From: Thermohalobaculum sp039822785
GTDB taxonomy: Bacteria; Pseudomonadota; Alphaproteobacteria; Rhodobacterales; Rhodobacteraceae
Assembly (NCBI GenBank): GCA_039822785.1
Contig: JBCBMO010000005.1
Location: 62,001-126,000 of the forward strand
Direction of reading: 5' to 3'
Length of the DNA: 64,000 nt
A model generated the notes under the pieces. That model ran no database searches. It was not told the origin of the DNA and worked only from the letters and a program-made list of their open reading frames with translations. Every line of letters starts with the position of its first letter. Position 1 is the first letter of the stretch. The position numbers and the translations under genes were made by a program. This document shows positions 1 through 9,668 of this stretch, piece by piece.

Positions 1-942
1 ACGGTCAAGGAGCGCGGCAGCATGAACTGCGGCGTGTCGACCGGCCTGGCCGGCTTCGCCTTCACTGACGAGAACGGCGTTTGGAACGGCTTCGACGTCT
101 CGGTCTGCCGGGCCGTTGCGGCCGCCGTGCTGTCCGATCCGGCTGCGGTCGAGTTCAAGCCGACCACCGGCAAGACGCGGTTCACCGCGCTGGCCTCGGG
201 CGAGATCGACATGCTGGCCCGCAACACCACCTGGACCTTCACCCGCGACGTGGACCTCAAGTTCACCTTCGTCGGCGTGAACTACTACGACGGCCAGGGC
301 TTCATGGTGCCGGCCGGCCTCGGCGTCTCCTCGGCGACCGAGCTGGACGGTGCCACGGTCTGCATCCAGACCGGCACGACCACCGAGCTCAACCTCGCGG
401 ACTTCTTCCGCGTCAACAACATGAGCTACGAGCCGGTCCCGATCGAGACCAACGCCGAGGCTCAGGCCAAGTACCTGGCCGGCGCCTGCGACGTCTACAC
501 CACCGACGCCTCGGGCCTGGCCGCCACCCGCGCCACGTTCGAGGATCCGAAGGCTCACGTGATCCTGCCCGAGATCGTCTCCAAGGAGCCCCTCGGCCCG
601 GTCGTGCGCCACGGTGACGACGAGTGGGGCGACGTGGTGCAGTGGGTGCTCTTCGCGCTCATCGCCGCCGAGGAGTACGGCGTGACCTCCGAGAACATCG
701 ACGAGCTGGCTGCGGCCGCCGGCGACAACCCGGAGATCAACCGTCTGCTGGGCACCGAGGGTGAGCTTGGCCCGATGCTTGGCCTGGACGCTCAGTGGGC
801 CATGCGCGCCATCAAGGCGAGCGGCAACTACGGCGAGATCTTCTCGACGCACATCGGCACCGAGACGCCGATCAACCTCGCCCGGGGCCTGAACGCTCAG
901 TGGACCGAGGGTGGCCTGCTCTACGCCCCGCCGTTCCGCTAA
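1..942 (+). CDS. aapJ: General L-amino-acid ABC transporter, periplasmic binding protein (5' partial)
   Basis: Periplasmic solute-binding subunit of a polar amino-acid uptake (PAAT) ABC system. The reading frame is open from base 1, so the signal peptide and true start lie outside the window; the ATG at 22 is internal. The N-terminal end visible here, NCGVSTGLAGFA, is the usual start of the mature AapJ/BztA domain, and IDMLARNTTWT and VCIQTGTTTELNLADFF are typical binding-lobe segments. Two permeases and an ATPase follow in the same direction, after a hairpin that would favour extra binding-protein transcripts. The family imports glutamate, glutamine, aspartate and other L-amino acids; the exact specificity cannot be read from sequence. 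Confidence 0.93.
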   Translation, partial: TVKERGSMNCGVSTGLAGFAFTDENGVWNGFDVSVCRAVAAAVLSDPAAVEFKPTTGKTRFTALASGEIDMLARNTTWTFTRDVDLKFTFVGVNYYDGQGFMVPAGLGVSSATELDGATVCIQTGTTTELNLADFFRVNNMSYEPVPIETNAEAQAKYLAGACDVYTTDASGLAATRATFEDPKAHVILPEIVSKEPLGPVVRHGDDEWGDVVQWVLFALIAAEEYGVTSENIDELAAAAGDNPEINRLLGTEGELGPMLGLDAQWAMRAIKASGNYGEIFSTHIGTETPINLARGLNAQWTEGGLLYAPPFR

Positions 943-957
943 TCGGCTAACCGCCTT

Positions 958-997
958 GGGCGCATCCGGCAGAGGCCGGGTGCGCCCTTATTGTTTG
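958..997 (+). terminator. Hairpin with T-rich tail after aapJ
   Basis: A 13-bp stem, GGGCGCATCCGGC pairing with GCCGGGTGCGCCC (one G-T pair), with a four-base loop, is followed by TTATTGTTTGT. This looks like a rho-independent terminator or a partial attenuator and mRNA stabiliser. In binding-protein-dependent transporters such a structure usually keeps the binding-protein transcript more abundant than the permease transcripts. Confidence 0.7.
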
Positions 998-1137
998 TGT
1001 GGACGCCGCATGGCACGCGTCCTGCATATCCTCACATGATGATTGGGTGATGCCGGGCCCTTACGCCGGCCACGCCCCGGTGCAAAAACAAGCGGTACGA
1101 CCCGCTGAGGTCGCTGAAGCCGCTCAGGGAGACGGTG

Positions 1138-3078
1138 ATGACGGCGATTGACGCGCCACCGAAGGCGACATTCCGCATCGACATGCTCTGGAACGACAGC
1201 CGCTACCGGTCGTCCTTCATCCAGATCGTGGCGTTGTTCGTGACCATCACGATGCTCTACCTGATCGTGCAGAACGTGGTCGACAACCTGGCTGCGCTCG
1301 GCAAGGAGTTCGGCTTCAGCTTCATGCAGCAGCCGGCCGGCTACGACATCAACCAGCGCCCGATCGACTACAACAGCCGCGACAGCCACGCGCGCGCGGC
1401 GGTGATCGGGATCATGAACACGCTGCTGGTGGCCATCGTCGGGTGCTTCCTGGCGACCATCATCGGCGTGCTCGCGGGCGTGGCGCGACTGTCCAAGAAC
1501 TGGATGCTGCGCAGCTTGATGAGCGTCTACGTCGAGCTCGTGCGCAACGTGCCGGTGCTGATCCAGATCCTGCTCGTCTCCGCGCTGATCACCGAGACCA
1601 TGCCCGCCCCCCGCGCCTTCCGCGGCGAGGATCCGGTGGCGACCATGTGGCTCTTCGACAGCGTCGCCGCGACGAACCGCGGGTTCTACTTCCCCGCCCC
1701 CGTGCTGGGCGACGGATCCTGGCTGGTGGTTACGGCCTTCATCCTCGCGATCGTCGGCGCCGTGATCTTCGGCCGCTGGGCGATGCAGTACCAGCAGCAG
1801 ACCGGTGAGGAGCTGCCGGAGAAGGCGCAGCCGCTGGTCTGGGTGGGTGCCGTGCTGCTTGGTCTGATCAGCCTTCCGTTCGCCTATGCCATCGCACAGT
1901 TGGTGGTACTGCCCTTCGTCAAACTGCTGCCCTTTGGCCTCGGCCTCCTTGTTGAGGCGCTCGCGTATCCGCTGACCCCGATCATCGCCGTGGGCATCGG
2001 CTACGTCTTCCTGAACATGCGGCTGCTCTCGGTGAAAGCGGCGATCGTTCTTGGCGTACCTTTGATCGTTTTCATCCTGATCTGGCCCGTCACCGGCCTG
2101 CCAATCGGGCTGGAACTGCCGTCGCTTCAGGGCTTCAACTTCCAAGGCGGGATCTACGCCCGCGAGAGCTATGTCTCGCTGACCCTGGCGCTTGCGATCT
2201 ACACCGGCGGCTTCATCGCAGAGAACGTGCGCGCCGGCATCCAAGCGGTGTCCAAGGGCCAGACCGAGGCCTCCTACGCGCTCGGCCTGCAGCCCAGCCA
2301 GAACATGAGCCTGGTGGTGCTGCCGCAGGCGCTGCGTATCATCATTCCACCGCTCATCTCGCAGTACCTGAACCTCACCAAGAACAGCTCGCTCGCACTT
2401 CTGGTGGGCTACATGGACGTCACCGGCACGCTGATGGGCATCTCGCTCAACCAGACGGGCCGCGAGTTCGAGACGCTCTTCCTCGGCATGGCCGTCTACC
2501 TCACGATCTCGCTCTCGATCGCGGCGATCATGAACCTCTACAACGAGAACACGAAGCTGGTGGAGCGGACGTCGAGCTATGGCGTGGGCTTCTCGGTACG
2601 AAGTTTGTTCGACGGCTTCTTCGGACCCTGGGAAAAGATCAACAAGGGCGATGCGAAGATGCGGCCCGAGTACGGGATCCGGCGTGAGCTGAACCTCTTC
2701 GTGCTGTTCTACGCGGTCTTGATAACCCTGCTTATCAACTACGTGTTCCTCGAGGCCGCCAGCGATCTCAGACCCTCGTACTGGGATTGGGGCCTGGGGC
2801 AGCGGGCGGCGGCGCTGGGGATGTTGGTGCTGACCTTCGCCACCTTCATCACCTGCTGCTTCAAGAGCGGGCGCTTCATCGACTTCGTCGCGCTGGAGTT
2901 CGTGGTCTTCGTCTTCGCCATCCTGCTGGGCTTCCCCTTCGGCGAGCTCATCGGCGGGGTCGGGGCGACGGTCTTCGTGGCGGTGACGGCGGCCTGTCGG
3001 CTCGCGATCTTTGGCTACACGCTCAGCGGGCGGCGGCCGAACGTCACCTTCTTCCAACGCATCCCGCGGGAGGCCTGA
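1138..3078 (+). CDS. aapQ: General L-amino-acid ABC transporter permease, enlarged AapQ
   Basis: Inner-membrane permease of the amino-acid transporter. The ATG at 1138 directly follows a GTG. It has an N-terminal membrane segment, a long periplasmic stretch, and the EAA loop that contacts the ATPase (TEASYALGLQPSQNMSLV, about residues 376-393). AapQ/BztB proteins are usually near 400 residues; this one has 646. Part of the excess lies between the first permease helices (additional hydrophobic segments at about 195-330). The rest is a tail from about residue 485 with roughly four more predicted membrane helices after the conserved permease domain. It is 3 bp from aapM, so the two are translationally linked. 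Confidence 0.88.
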   Translation: MTAIDAPPKATFRIDMLWNDSRYRSSFIQIVALFVTITMLYLIVQNVVDNLAALGKEFGFSFMQQPAGYDINQRPIDYNSRDSHARAAVIGIMNTLLVAIVGCFLATIIGVLAGVARLSKNWMLRSLMSVYVELVRNVPVLIQILLVSALITETMPAPRAFRGEDPVATMWLFDSVAATNRGFYFPAPVLGDGSWLVVTAFILAIVGAVIFGRWAMQYQQQTGEELPEKAQPLVWVGAVLLGLISLPFAYAIAQLVVLPFVKLLPFGLGLLVEALAYPLTPIIAVGIGYVFLNMRLLSVKAAIVLGVPLIVFILIWPVTGLPIGLELPSLQGFNFQGGIYARESYVSLTLALAIYTGGFIAENVRAGIQAVSKGQTEASYALGLQPSQNMSLVVLPQALRIIIPPLISQYLNLTKNSSLALLVGYMDVTGTLMGISLNQTGREFETLFLGMAVYLTISLSIAAIMNLYNENTKLVERTSSYGVGFSVRSLFDGFFGPWEKINKGDAKMRPEYGIRRELNLFVLFYAVLITLLINYVFLEAASDLRPSYWDWGLGQRAAALGMLVLTFATFITCCFKSGRFIDFVALEFVVFVFAILLGFPFGELIGGVGATVFVAVTAACRLAIFGYTLSGRRPNVTFFQRIPREA

Positions 3079-3081
3079 TCC

Positions 3082-4443
3082 ATGGCGAGCGATAAGAACC
3101 ATGCCTTCGTCGCCGACGGCGTCATCCCGCCCTCGCCGCCGCCGCCGTCGACGACGGGGCCGGTGGGCTGGCTGCGGGAGAACTTGTTCAGCGGCCCGGT
3201 GAACACGATCACCACACTCGTGATCATCGGTCTGATCGCCTGGATGGTCCCCGACATCGTGCGGTGGGCGTTCATCGACAGCGTCTGGTTCGCCTCCTCC
3301 CTGGCGGAGTGTCGCCAGCTGGGCGAAGGCGCTTGCTGGGCCGTGATCGTCGAGCGCTTCGATCAGTTCATGTACGGCTTCTATCCGTCGGAAGAACGAT
3401 GGCGGCCGAACATCGCCTTTATCCTGATGCTCGTCGCCTTTGCCTTCGCGCTCTTTGACGAGATCCCCTACCTCGACCAGGCGACCTATCAGCGGATCCG
3501 GCCCTGGGGTCTGATCTACGCAGCCTGCTACCCCTTCATCGCCTATTGGCTGATCTGGGGCGGCACGATCTGGGGGCCGCTCGCGCTCCTCGCCACGCCC
3601 ATCGTCGGCTACGGCGTCAGCATGCTGCTGACCAAGTACGAGGGCGTCTGGAAGCCGATCCTGGGCGATACGCTGCCGATCCCCTCCATCGCCGGTCTGG
3701 CGGCGGCGGTGATCTGGCTCGCGGGCGTCATGGGACTGGTGGTCTCGCTCCTGAACGCGATCACCCCCTCGTTCTTCCCCTTCTATCTGGTCGAGGTGCA
3801 GAGCCGGGATCTCGGCGGCTTCCTGCTCGCCACCATCATCGGTGTCGCGGGGATCGTGCTCTCGCTGCCCATCGGTATCCTGCTGGCGCTCGGCCGGCGC
3901 TCGGGACTGATCTACATCCAATCCGTCTGCATCATCTTCATCGAGTTCATCCGCGGCGTGCCGCTGATCACGCTGCTCTTCGTCGCCTCCTCGGTGATCC
4001 AGTACCTGTTCCCGCCCGACAGCCAGCTCGACCTGGTGCTGCGGGTGGTGATCATGGTGACCGCCTTCGCCTCCGCCTACATGGCCGAGGTGATCCGCGG
4101 CGGCCTCGCCTCCCTGCCGCCCGGGCAGTACGAGGCGGCGGACGCCATGGGCCTCAACTACTGGCAGGCGACCCGGCTCATCATCATGCCGCAGGCGCTC
4201 AAGGTCTCGATCCCCAACATCGTCTCGACCTTCATCGGGCTCTTCAAAGACACCACGCTGGTGGTCGTCATCGGCCTCTTGGACGTGATCGGGCTCATCA
4301 CCGCCACCCGCGCCGACAGCGCGTGGAACGGCATCATCTGGGAGTTCTACATCTTCGCGGGGCTGCTCTTCTTCATCGCCTGCTACGCGATGTCCCGCTA
4401 CTCCATGTACCTCGAGCGCAAGCTCGCCACCGACCGCCGCTGA
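3082..4443 (+). CDS. aapM: General L-amino-acid ABC transporter permease AapM
   Basis: Second inner-membrane permease. Start ATG with GGGAGG eight bases upstream. A proline-rich cytoplasmic N-terminus (PSPPPPS) leads into several hydrophobic segments. The C-terminal 220 residues form the binding-protein-dependent transport domain with the EAA loop YEAADAMGLNYWQATRLI and the following PQALKVSIPN. At 453 residues it is somewhat longer than most AapM/BztC proteins, with added helices before the conserved domain. It would pair with AapQ as a heterodimeric channel energised by AapP; the operon order J-Q-M-P is the classical one. Confidence 0.92.
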   Translation: MASDKNHAFVADGVIPPSPPPPSTTGPVGWLRENLFSGPVNTITTLVIIGLIAWMVPDIVRWAFIDSVWFASSLAECRQLGEGACWAVIVERFDQFMYGFYPSEERWRPNIAFILMLVAFAFALFDEIPYLDQATYQRIRPWGLIYAACYPFIAYWLIWGGTIWGPLALLATPIVGYGVSMLLTKYEGVWKPILGDTLPIPSIAGLAAAVIWLAGVMGLVVSLLNAITPSFFPFYLVEVQSRDLGGFLLATIIGVAGIVLSLPIGILLALGRRSGLIYIQSVCIIFIEFIRGVPLITLLFVASSVIQYLFPPDSQLDLVLRVVIMVTAFASAYMAEVIRGGLASLPPGQYEAADAMGLNYWQATRLIIMPQALKVSIPNIVSTFIGLFKDTTLVVVIGLLDVIGLITATRADSAWNGIIWEFYIFAGLLFFIACYAMSRYSMYLERKLATDRR

Positions 4444-4453
4444 GGAGGGTCCG

Positions 4454-5266
<813 letters not shown>

Positions 5267-5361
5267 CCGTGGCGACGTGAAACGGGCGCGTTCATCACGC
5301 TCTTTCACGGAAGCTCAATGCCTCTCGATTAAGTCTGAGTTCACAACCGGGTGATCGAGAG

Positions 5362-6144
5362 ATGCAACAAGCGATCGAAACGAGAGTGATGCCGTTCTCC
5401 GCCCTGCCCCCCCTCTCGGGCGGCAAGGTTGCGGGGGTCGGGGTGGGCACGGACGGGCCGACCGACCGTCTGCCGGGGACCCTCATCTTCCCGCGGGGGT
5501 TGAGCGGAGATGTTGCCGACACGGGGGCCTCCGGGGCCGCGGCCTTCGGCAGCACATCGATCGGGGAGGCTGCGCGGCGTGCACTTACCGAAAGCAAGCT
5601 CCAACAGAGCCCCGATGCCGCGCTTGCAGACCTCTCCACCGCAGAGTCGCGCGGCGCCGATGGGCTGACGGAGGAGGAGCGACGCCTCCTCGACACGCTC
5701 GAGGCCCGCGACCGTGAGGTCCGCGACCACGAGGAGGCCCATGCCAGGGTCGGCGGTCCCTATGCCGGTGAGCCCAGCTACACCTATCAGCGCGGCCCGG
5801 ACGGTGGGCGCTACGCCATCGGCGGCGCGGTTGCCATCGACGTCTCCCCGGTGGAAGGGGATCCTGCCGCCACCATCGACAAGATGACCGTGGTGAAGGC
5901 CGCCGCACTTGCTCCGGCCGAACCCTCTGCCGCAGACCGCAGCATTGCCGCCCTGGCAGATGCCCAGGCGCGCGCCGCCCAGGCCGAACTCAACGCGCAG
6001 CGGACCGCCGCCCTCACGGGCTCGACGGAGCCGTCGGAGACGACGGAGCTAGCCGTCTCGCTCTCCGCCGTCGGCAACCTGCCGGCCGCCCTGGTGGCAC
6101 TGGCCCCCAGCATCGCCACGGAGCAGCTCAACCGGCGCGTCTAG
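5362..6144 (+). CDS. SprA-like putative metalloprotease family protein
   Basis: A 260-residue protein of the SprA-related family (also listed as putative metalloprotease CJM1_0395 family). The conserved core is RDREVRDHEEAHARVGGPYA followed by PSYTYQRGPDGGRYAIGG; H123-E124-x-x-H127 is a zincin-like HEXXH motif. The segment VEGDPAATIDKM and an Ala/Glu-rich helical stretch with APAEPSAADRSIAALA complete the domain. The N-terminal 110 residues are low-complexity and poorly conserved. Proteolytic activity has not been proven for the family as far as I know. It is read in the same direction as the next protease gene. Confidence 0.75.
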   Translation: MQQAIETRVMPFSALPPLSGGKVAGVGVGTDGPTDRLPGTLIFPRGLSGDVADTGASGAAAFGSTSIGEAARRALTESKLQQSPDAALADLSTAESRGADGLTEEERRLLDTLEARDREVRDHEEAHARVGGPYAGEPSYTYQRGPDGGRYAIGGAVAIDVSPVEGDPAATIDKMTVVKAAALAPAEPSAADRSIAALADAQARAAQAELNAQRTAALTGSTEPSETTELAVSLSAVGNLPAALVALAPSIATEQLNRRV

Positions 6145-6263
6145 GTCAGCGCGCCACCCCAGCTTGACCCTACGGAGCCGCGGCCATTTGCTCGGCGGCC
6201 CCCACCCGATCTTGATGTCATGCTCAAGCCTTTAAGGAATTGAGTTGAAACAGGATCACGGCG

Positions 6264-7364
6264 TTGACCCATTCAGCCTGGACCGGCCTCACATCTCTGC
6301 GGTCCATCACCCTCGATCTGGCGGCAAGCGCCATCGGCAGATCGCCTTATCGCGCGGCCCACATCGGTATCGTGCTCCTCGCTCTCGCACTCCTGGCCGG
6401 GTGCGCCGCCACGGCCAACACCTGCCGCTTCGCCTATGACGGCGAATGCGACGAGCGCCGGGGGTTCTGTGCGATCGGCACCGACGCCTGGGACTGCCGG
6501 CGGGCGGGCGCTCCGCCCGGCCCCGACAGCTGCGCCACCAGCCGCGACGGGATCTGTGGGGAGGACAGGATCGGCATCGGGCAGTGCCTGCCCTATACCG
6601 ACACCACAGACTGCCAGGCGGCAGGCTTCGACCAGTCCCTGGTGTTTCATGGCCAGGACGACCGGCGCATCGTCACCTCGAGCGGCGCGCCCTACAGCAT
6701 GATCGGCGTCTTCGTGCGACCCAACGGCCGCTATGGTTGTACCGGCACCCTGGTGGGCCCGCGCGCTGTGCTGACTGCCGCCCATTGCTTTCTCGACCTC
6801 GAGAGCGGGCAGCGGCGCCCGGCCATCGCCTTTGTCGCCGGGCTCAACGGCAGCCAGTTCCTGGCGCGCAGCGCCGTCACCGACATGCGGCTGGCCCCTG
6901 CCTACGAGGCCGCCAGCGGGCGCGAGGAGACACAGGAGGACACGCGCGAAGACTGGGCGGTCGTCATTCTCAAGGACCCGATCGGCGATCGCCTGGGCTG
7001 GATCCCGGTCACGCCGCTGGATGAGGCTGCGCGCCGCGGCATGGCGGAGGGACGCCCGATTCCGGTATCCCTGCCAGCCTATAGCGGCGACTCATCGCGC
7101 TTTCTCACCGAGCATGCGGACTGCAGGATCCTCACGGGCCTCGACAGCGGCACGCTCGGCCACCGCTGCGATGCCCTGAACGGCTCGAGCGGCGGCGCAC
7201 TCCTGCGGGGAAGCGGGGCGAACCAGCGCATCGTCGCTGTCCACCGCGGCGCCATGCAGCTCTTCGATCCAGAGACCGAGGCGGACCTGGGCAACATGAA
7301 CGTCGCTGTCGATGCGGCCTTTTTCGCGGATGCCGTCCGTCAGGCCCAGAGGCAGGCTCAATAG
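6264..7364 (+). CDS. Trypsin-like serine protease, predicted lipoprotein
   Basis: 366 residues if read from a TTG at 6264; no ATG occurs in frame before the protease domain, so the start is uncertain. A hydrophobic stretch ends in the lipobox LLAGC (C47). A cysteine-rich segment follows (residues about 54-118, ten Cys). The S1 protease domain then shows H174 in LTAAHC, D230 in EDWAVVIL and S309 in NGSSGGAL, the expected catalytic triad, with GSSGG in place of the usual GDSGG. Predicted to be anchored in the outer membrane or periplasm. The cysteine-rich spacer between lipobox and protease is the odd part. Confidence 0.82.
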   Translation: MTHSAWTGLTSLRSITLDLAASAIGRSPYRAAHIGIVLLALALLAGCAATANTCRFAYDGECDERRGFCAIGTDAWDCRRAGAPPGPDSCATSRDGICGEDRIGIGQCLPYTDTTDCQAAGFDQSLVFHGQDDRRIVTSSGAPYSMIGVFVRPNGRYGCTGTLVGPRAVLTAAHCFLDLESGQRRPAIAFVAGLNGSQFLARSAVTDMRLAPAYEAASGREETQEDTREDWAVVILKDPIGDRLGWIPVTPLDEAARRGMAEGRPIPVSLPAYSGDSSRFLTEHADCRILTGLDSGTLGHRCDALNGSSGGALLRGSGANQRIVAVHRGAMQLFDPETEADLGNMNVAVDAAFFADAVRQAQRQAQ

Positions 7365-7457
7365 CGACGCTAGAACCCGCGGGCGGTTCGGCGGGTGGGC
7401 GTCGCGCCGGCGCGTCAGCGCCCTGCGCGCGGGCATCCGTCGGACCGCCGTGTCCCG

Positions 7458-8009
7458 TTAGCCCTGATCCGGGAGCATGATTGCTGCCTCACCCGCCGCC
7501 AGTTCACGCGGCACGGCGAAATCGATAAAGGCAGCGCTGTTGGGCACTAGATCCTCCCACCGCGCCACCGGCAGGGTCAGCACCGCCGCGGCAGCCGTGG
7601 GAAAATGCTGGAAAGCCCGGACACAGCGCGGCCGGACATGACCGTTCACCAGTTTGCGCGCAAAGGCCGACAGGCCAGGCTGATGGCCAAGCACCAGCAC
7701 CGTGTCCGATTGGTCAGGCTGTTCGGACAACAGGCCGAACATCACCCCGGGATCGGCATGGTAAAGCCGCGGCTCGAGGATCGCCTGGGGCAGATCCGGC
7801 ATGGCATCGCGCATCCGCTTCAGCGTCTGTCGCGTGCGCTTGGCCGAGGAGCAGAGCACTCGATCTGGTCGATAGCCCGAGCGCTTCATCCAGTCAGCGA
7901 TCAGGGGCGCCGACGCCTTCCCCCGCTTGTTCAGCGGGCGATCGTGATCATCGAGTTCAGGGTCCGCCCAACTCGACTTGGCATGGCGCAGCAGAATCAC
8001 TGTTTTCAT
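7458..8009 (-). CDS. sixA: Histidine phosphatase family protein, SixA-like
   Basis: 183 residues of the branch-1 histidine phosphatase superfamily. The catalytic RHA motif is at the N-terminus (LLRHAKSSW, H9), a second catalytic histidine lies in VLVLGHQPGLS, and LCSSAKRTRQTL is the characteristic middle motif. SixA removes phosphate from phosphohistidine in HPt domains; for this protein the substrate is inferred from family only. It is convergent with the protease gene before it and stands apart from the ferredoxin-like gene upstream. Confidence 0.85.
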   Translation of the reverse strand: MKTVILLRHAKSSWADPELDDHDRPLNKRGKASAPLIADWMKRSGYRPDRVLCSSAKRTRQTLKRMRDAMPDLPQAILEPRLYHADPGVMFGLLSEQPDQSDTVLVLGHQPGLSAFARKLVNGHVRPRCVRAFQHFPTAAAAVLTLPVARWEDLVPNSAAFIDFAVPRELAAGEAAIMLPDQG

Positions 8010-8081
8010 GACGGGATGATGTCACTTGACCCCGGGCCGCGGGTCAACCGGAACGAAGGGCGACTTTGCTGCGACGCAGCA

Positions 8082-8780
8082 TCAACCCTGAGTGGTGCCG
8101 CCCGCGGCCTCTGCCGCCGCCGCCCGCCTGGCGCGTAGGAACGCGTCGAGATGGAAGACCCGCTGCGCCTGGGGCAAGGGCAAGGAGACCGGGCACGCCC
8201 CCCGCGCCTGGCAGCCCCCGATGCGACAGGCCTCACCCTCGGGCCCATCGACATGCGCCACACAGGCGGCCACATCGTAGCGCCCCCCGGCAAAGGCATC
8301 GACGGGACAGGCGGTGGTACAGGGGCGATGGCAGCCGGTGCAAGGCGGCTCCTGGCGGTACAACAGCCGGGTGCGCAGGGCATCGTCGACCTCAGGGAGT
8401 GCCAGCGCACCGCGCCAGGACGCATGCAGCCCCCGCGCCGGCGTGACCGACATGCCGAGCGGCGAGGCGACCGCCCCCTCGCCCCGTGCCGCCCAAGCCA
8501 AGAACGGCGCATAGGGCGGCCCGCCGAAGGGGTAGAAGGGCGTGGCACCAAGATCGGCGGCGACGCCGTCCAACACACGCTTCGACCAGCGATCCAGCGG
8601 GTTGTCGACACCATCCAGAGCCTCCGGCGAGGCGGCGAAGGCCCGCCACATGGCCGGCCCGTCAGCGCCCACCAGACAGAGCATCGCCGTCCCCTCCGGC
8701 AGCCCATCGTCTGGGCGCGGCACGAAACCGCCCGTGGCGGCGAGGCCATGCGCCGCAAGGGCAGCGGCGAGCCCCGTCAT
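8082..8780 (-). CDS. 4Fe-4S ferredoxin-type protein
   Basis: 232 residues from the ATG at 8780, chosen because the upstream gene stops at 8783 and the codons further upstream overlap it without conservation. The C-terminal half has a cysteine cluster, CTGCHRPCTTACPVDAF, then two more cysteine groups (CVAHVDG...ACRIGGC...GACPV), the pattern of a two-cluster ferredoxin. The N-terminal half (FYPFGGPPYAPFLAWAARGEG) is like the small ferredoxin proteins often annotated simply as ferredoxin in Rhodobacterales. Likely co-transcribed with the hydroxylase upstream and possibly an electron donor to it; that link is inference. Confidence 0.72.
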   Translation of the reverse strand: MTGLAAALAAHGLAATGGFVPRPDDGLPEGTAMLCLVGADGPAMWRAFAASPEALDGVDNPLDRWSKRVLDGVAADLGATPFYPFGGPPYAPFLAWAARGEGAVASPLGMSVTPARGLHASWRGALALPEVDDALRTRLLYRQEPPCTGCHRPCTTACPVDAFAGGRYDVAACVAHVDGPEGEACRIGGCQARGACPVSLPLPQAQRVFHLDAFLRARRAAAAEAAGGTTQG

Positions 8781-8782
8781 CG

Positions 8783-9577
8783 TCACCGCCGCTGCGACAG
8801 GAACGGGATCGCCAGGGTCCAGCCCAGGCGCGTGGGCCCCTCGTGCTGCCACTCCGCCAGGCCGATGGTCATCCCCTCATGCCCACCCTTGGGCTGGTCG
8901 ATATAGGTGCCGAACAGCCGGTCCCAGACGCTGAGGTTGAAGCCGTAGTTCGCGTCATGCTCGCGCCGGTCGATGGAGTGGTGAACGCGGTGCATGTCCG
9001 GCGTCACCACGGCCAGGCGCAGCCAGCGGTCCACCCGCCGGGGCAGCCTGACATTGGCATGGTTAAACATGGCCGCGCCGTTCAGGACGACCTCGAACAG
9101 GATCACCGCCACCAGCGGCGCGCCCAGGGCATAGACCAGCCCGATCTTGAGTATCATCGAGAACGCGATCTCAAAGGGGTGGAACCGGATCGCGGTGGTC
9201 ACGTCGATATCGCGGTCAGCATGGTGCACCCGGTGCAGCCGCCACAGGATCGGGATTTTGTGACTGGCGACGTGCTGCGCCCAGATCGCGAAGTCGAGGA
9301 TCACGAAGACCGCCAGCACCTCGAGCCATAGCGGCCAGTCCAGCGCATGGAACAGGCCCCAGCTCCGGGCCTCCGCGTCGATGGCGGCCCCTGCGGCAGC
9401 CGCCCCGAAGATCAGCCGCACCATCACGCTGTCGAGCGCGGAGACCCCCCAGTTCGTCCCCCAGCGGCGCAGACGCGGCGCCACCATCCGGCGCATGGGC
9501 GACTGCCACTCCCATAGCGCCATGAGGGCGAAGATGCCGAAGAAGGCCGACAGCCGAATGGCAAGTTCCGAGATCAT
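8783..9577 (-). CDS. Sterol desaturase / fatty acid hydroxylase family protein
   Basis: 264-residue integral membrane di-iron oxygenase. Start at 9577 (MISELAIRL) matches the family; a longer open frame upstream is not conserved in character. It contains the three histidine boxes: HVASH, HRVHH and HRVHHSIDRREHDANYGF, which ligate the di-iron centre. Four or so hydrophobic segments surround them. Family members hydroxylate or desaturate lipids, carotenoids or sterols at the cytoplasmic face of the membrane. The next gene downstream starts 3 bp after its stop. Confidence 0.87.
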   Translation of the reverse strand: MISELAIRLSAFFGIFALMALWEWQSPMRRMVAPRLRRWGTNWGVSALDSVMVRLIFGAAAAGAAIDAEARSWGLFHALDWPLWLEVLAVFVILDFAIWAQHVASHKIPILWRLHRVHHADRDIDVTTAIRFHPFEIAFSMILKIGLVYALGAPLVAVILFEVVLNGAAMFNHANVRLPRRVDRWLRLAVVTPDMHRVHHSIDRREHDANYGFNLSVWDRLFGTYIDQPKGGHEGMTIGLAEWQHEGPTRLGWTLAIPFLSQRR

Positions 9578-9668
9578 GCGTCCCCGCGGTTTGCTTCGCC
9601 GCAGGATATAGCGGCCAAGACGCCGAGGCGTAGCCAACGGCTGCGTGAGCGCGACCGCTTGGCGCAGC

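Noticed and set aside
988..3921. Long open frame of 977 codons on the minus strand across aapQ and aapM
   Set aside because: It lies antisense to two well-supported permeases; the product is low-complexity, rich in Arg, Asp, His and Gln, typical of a high-GC shadow frame.
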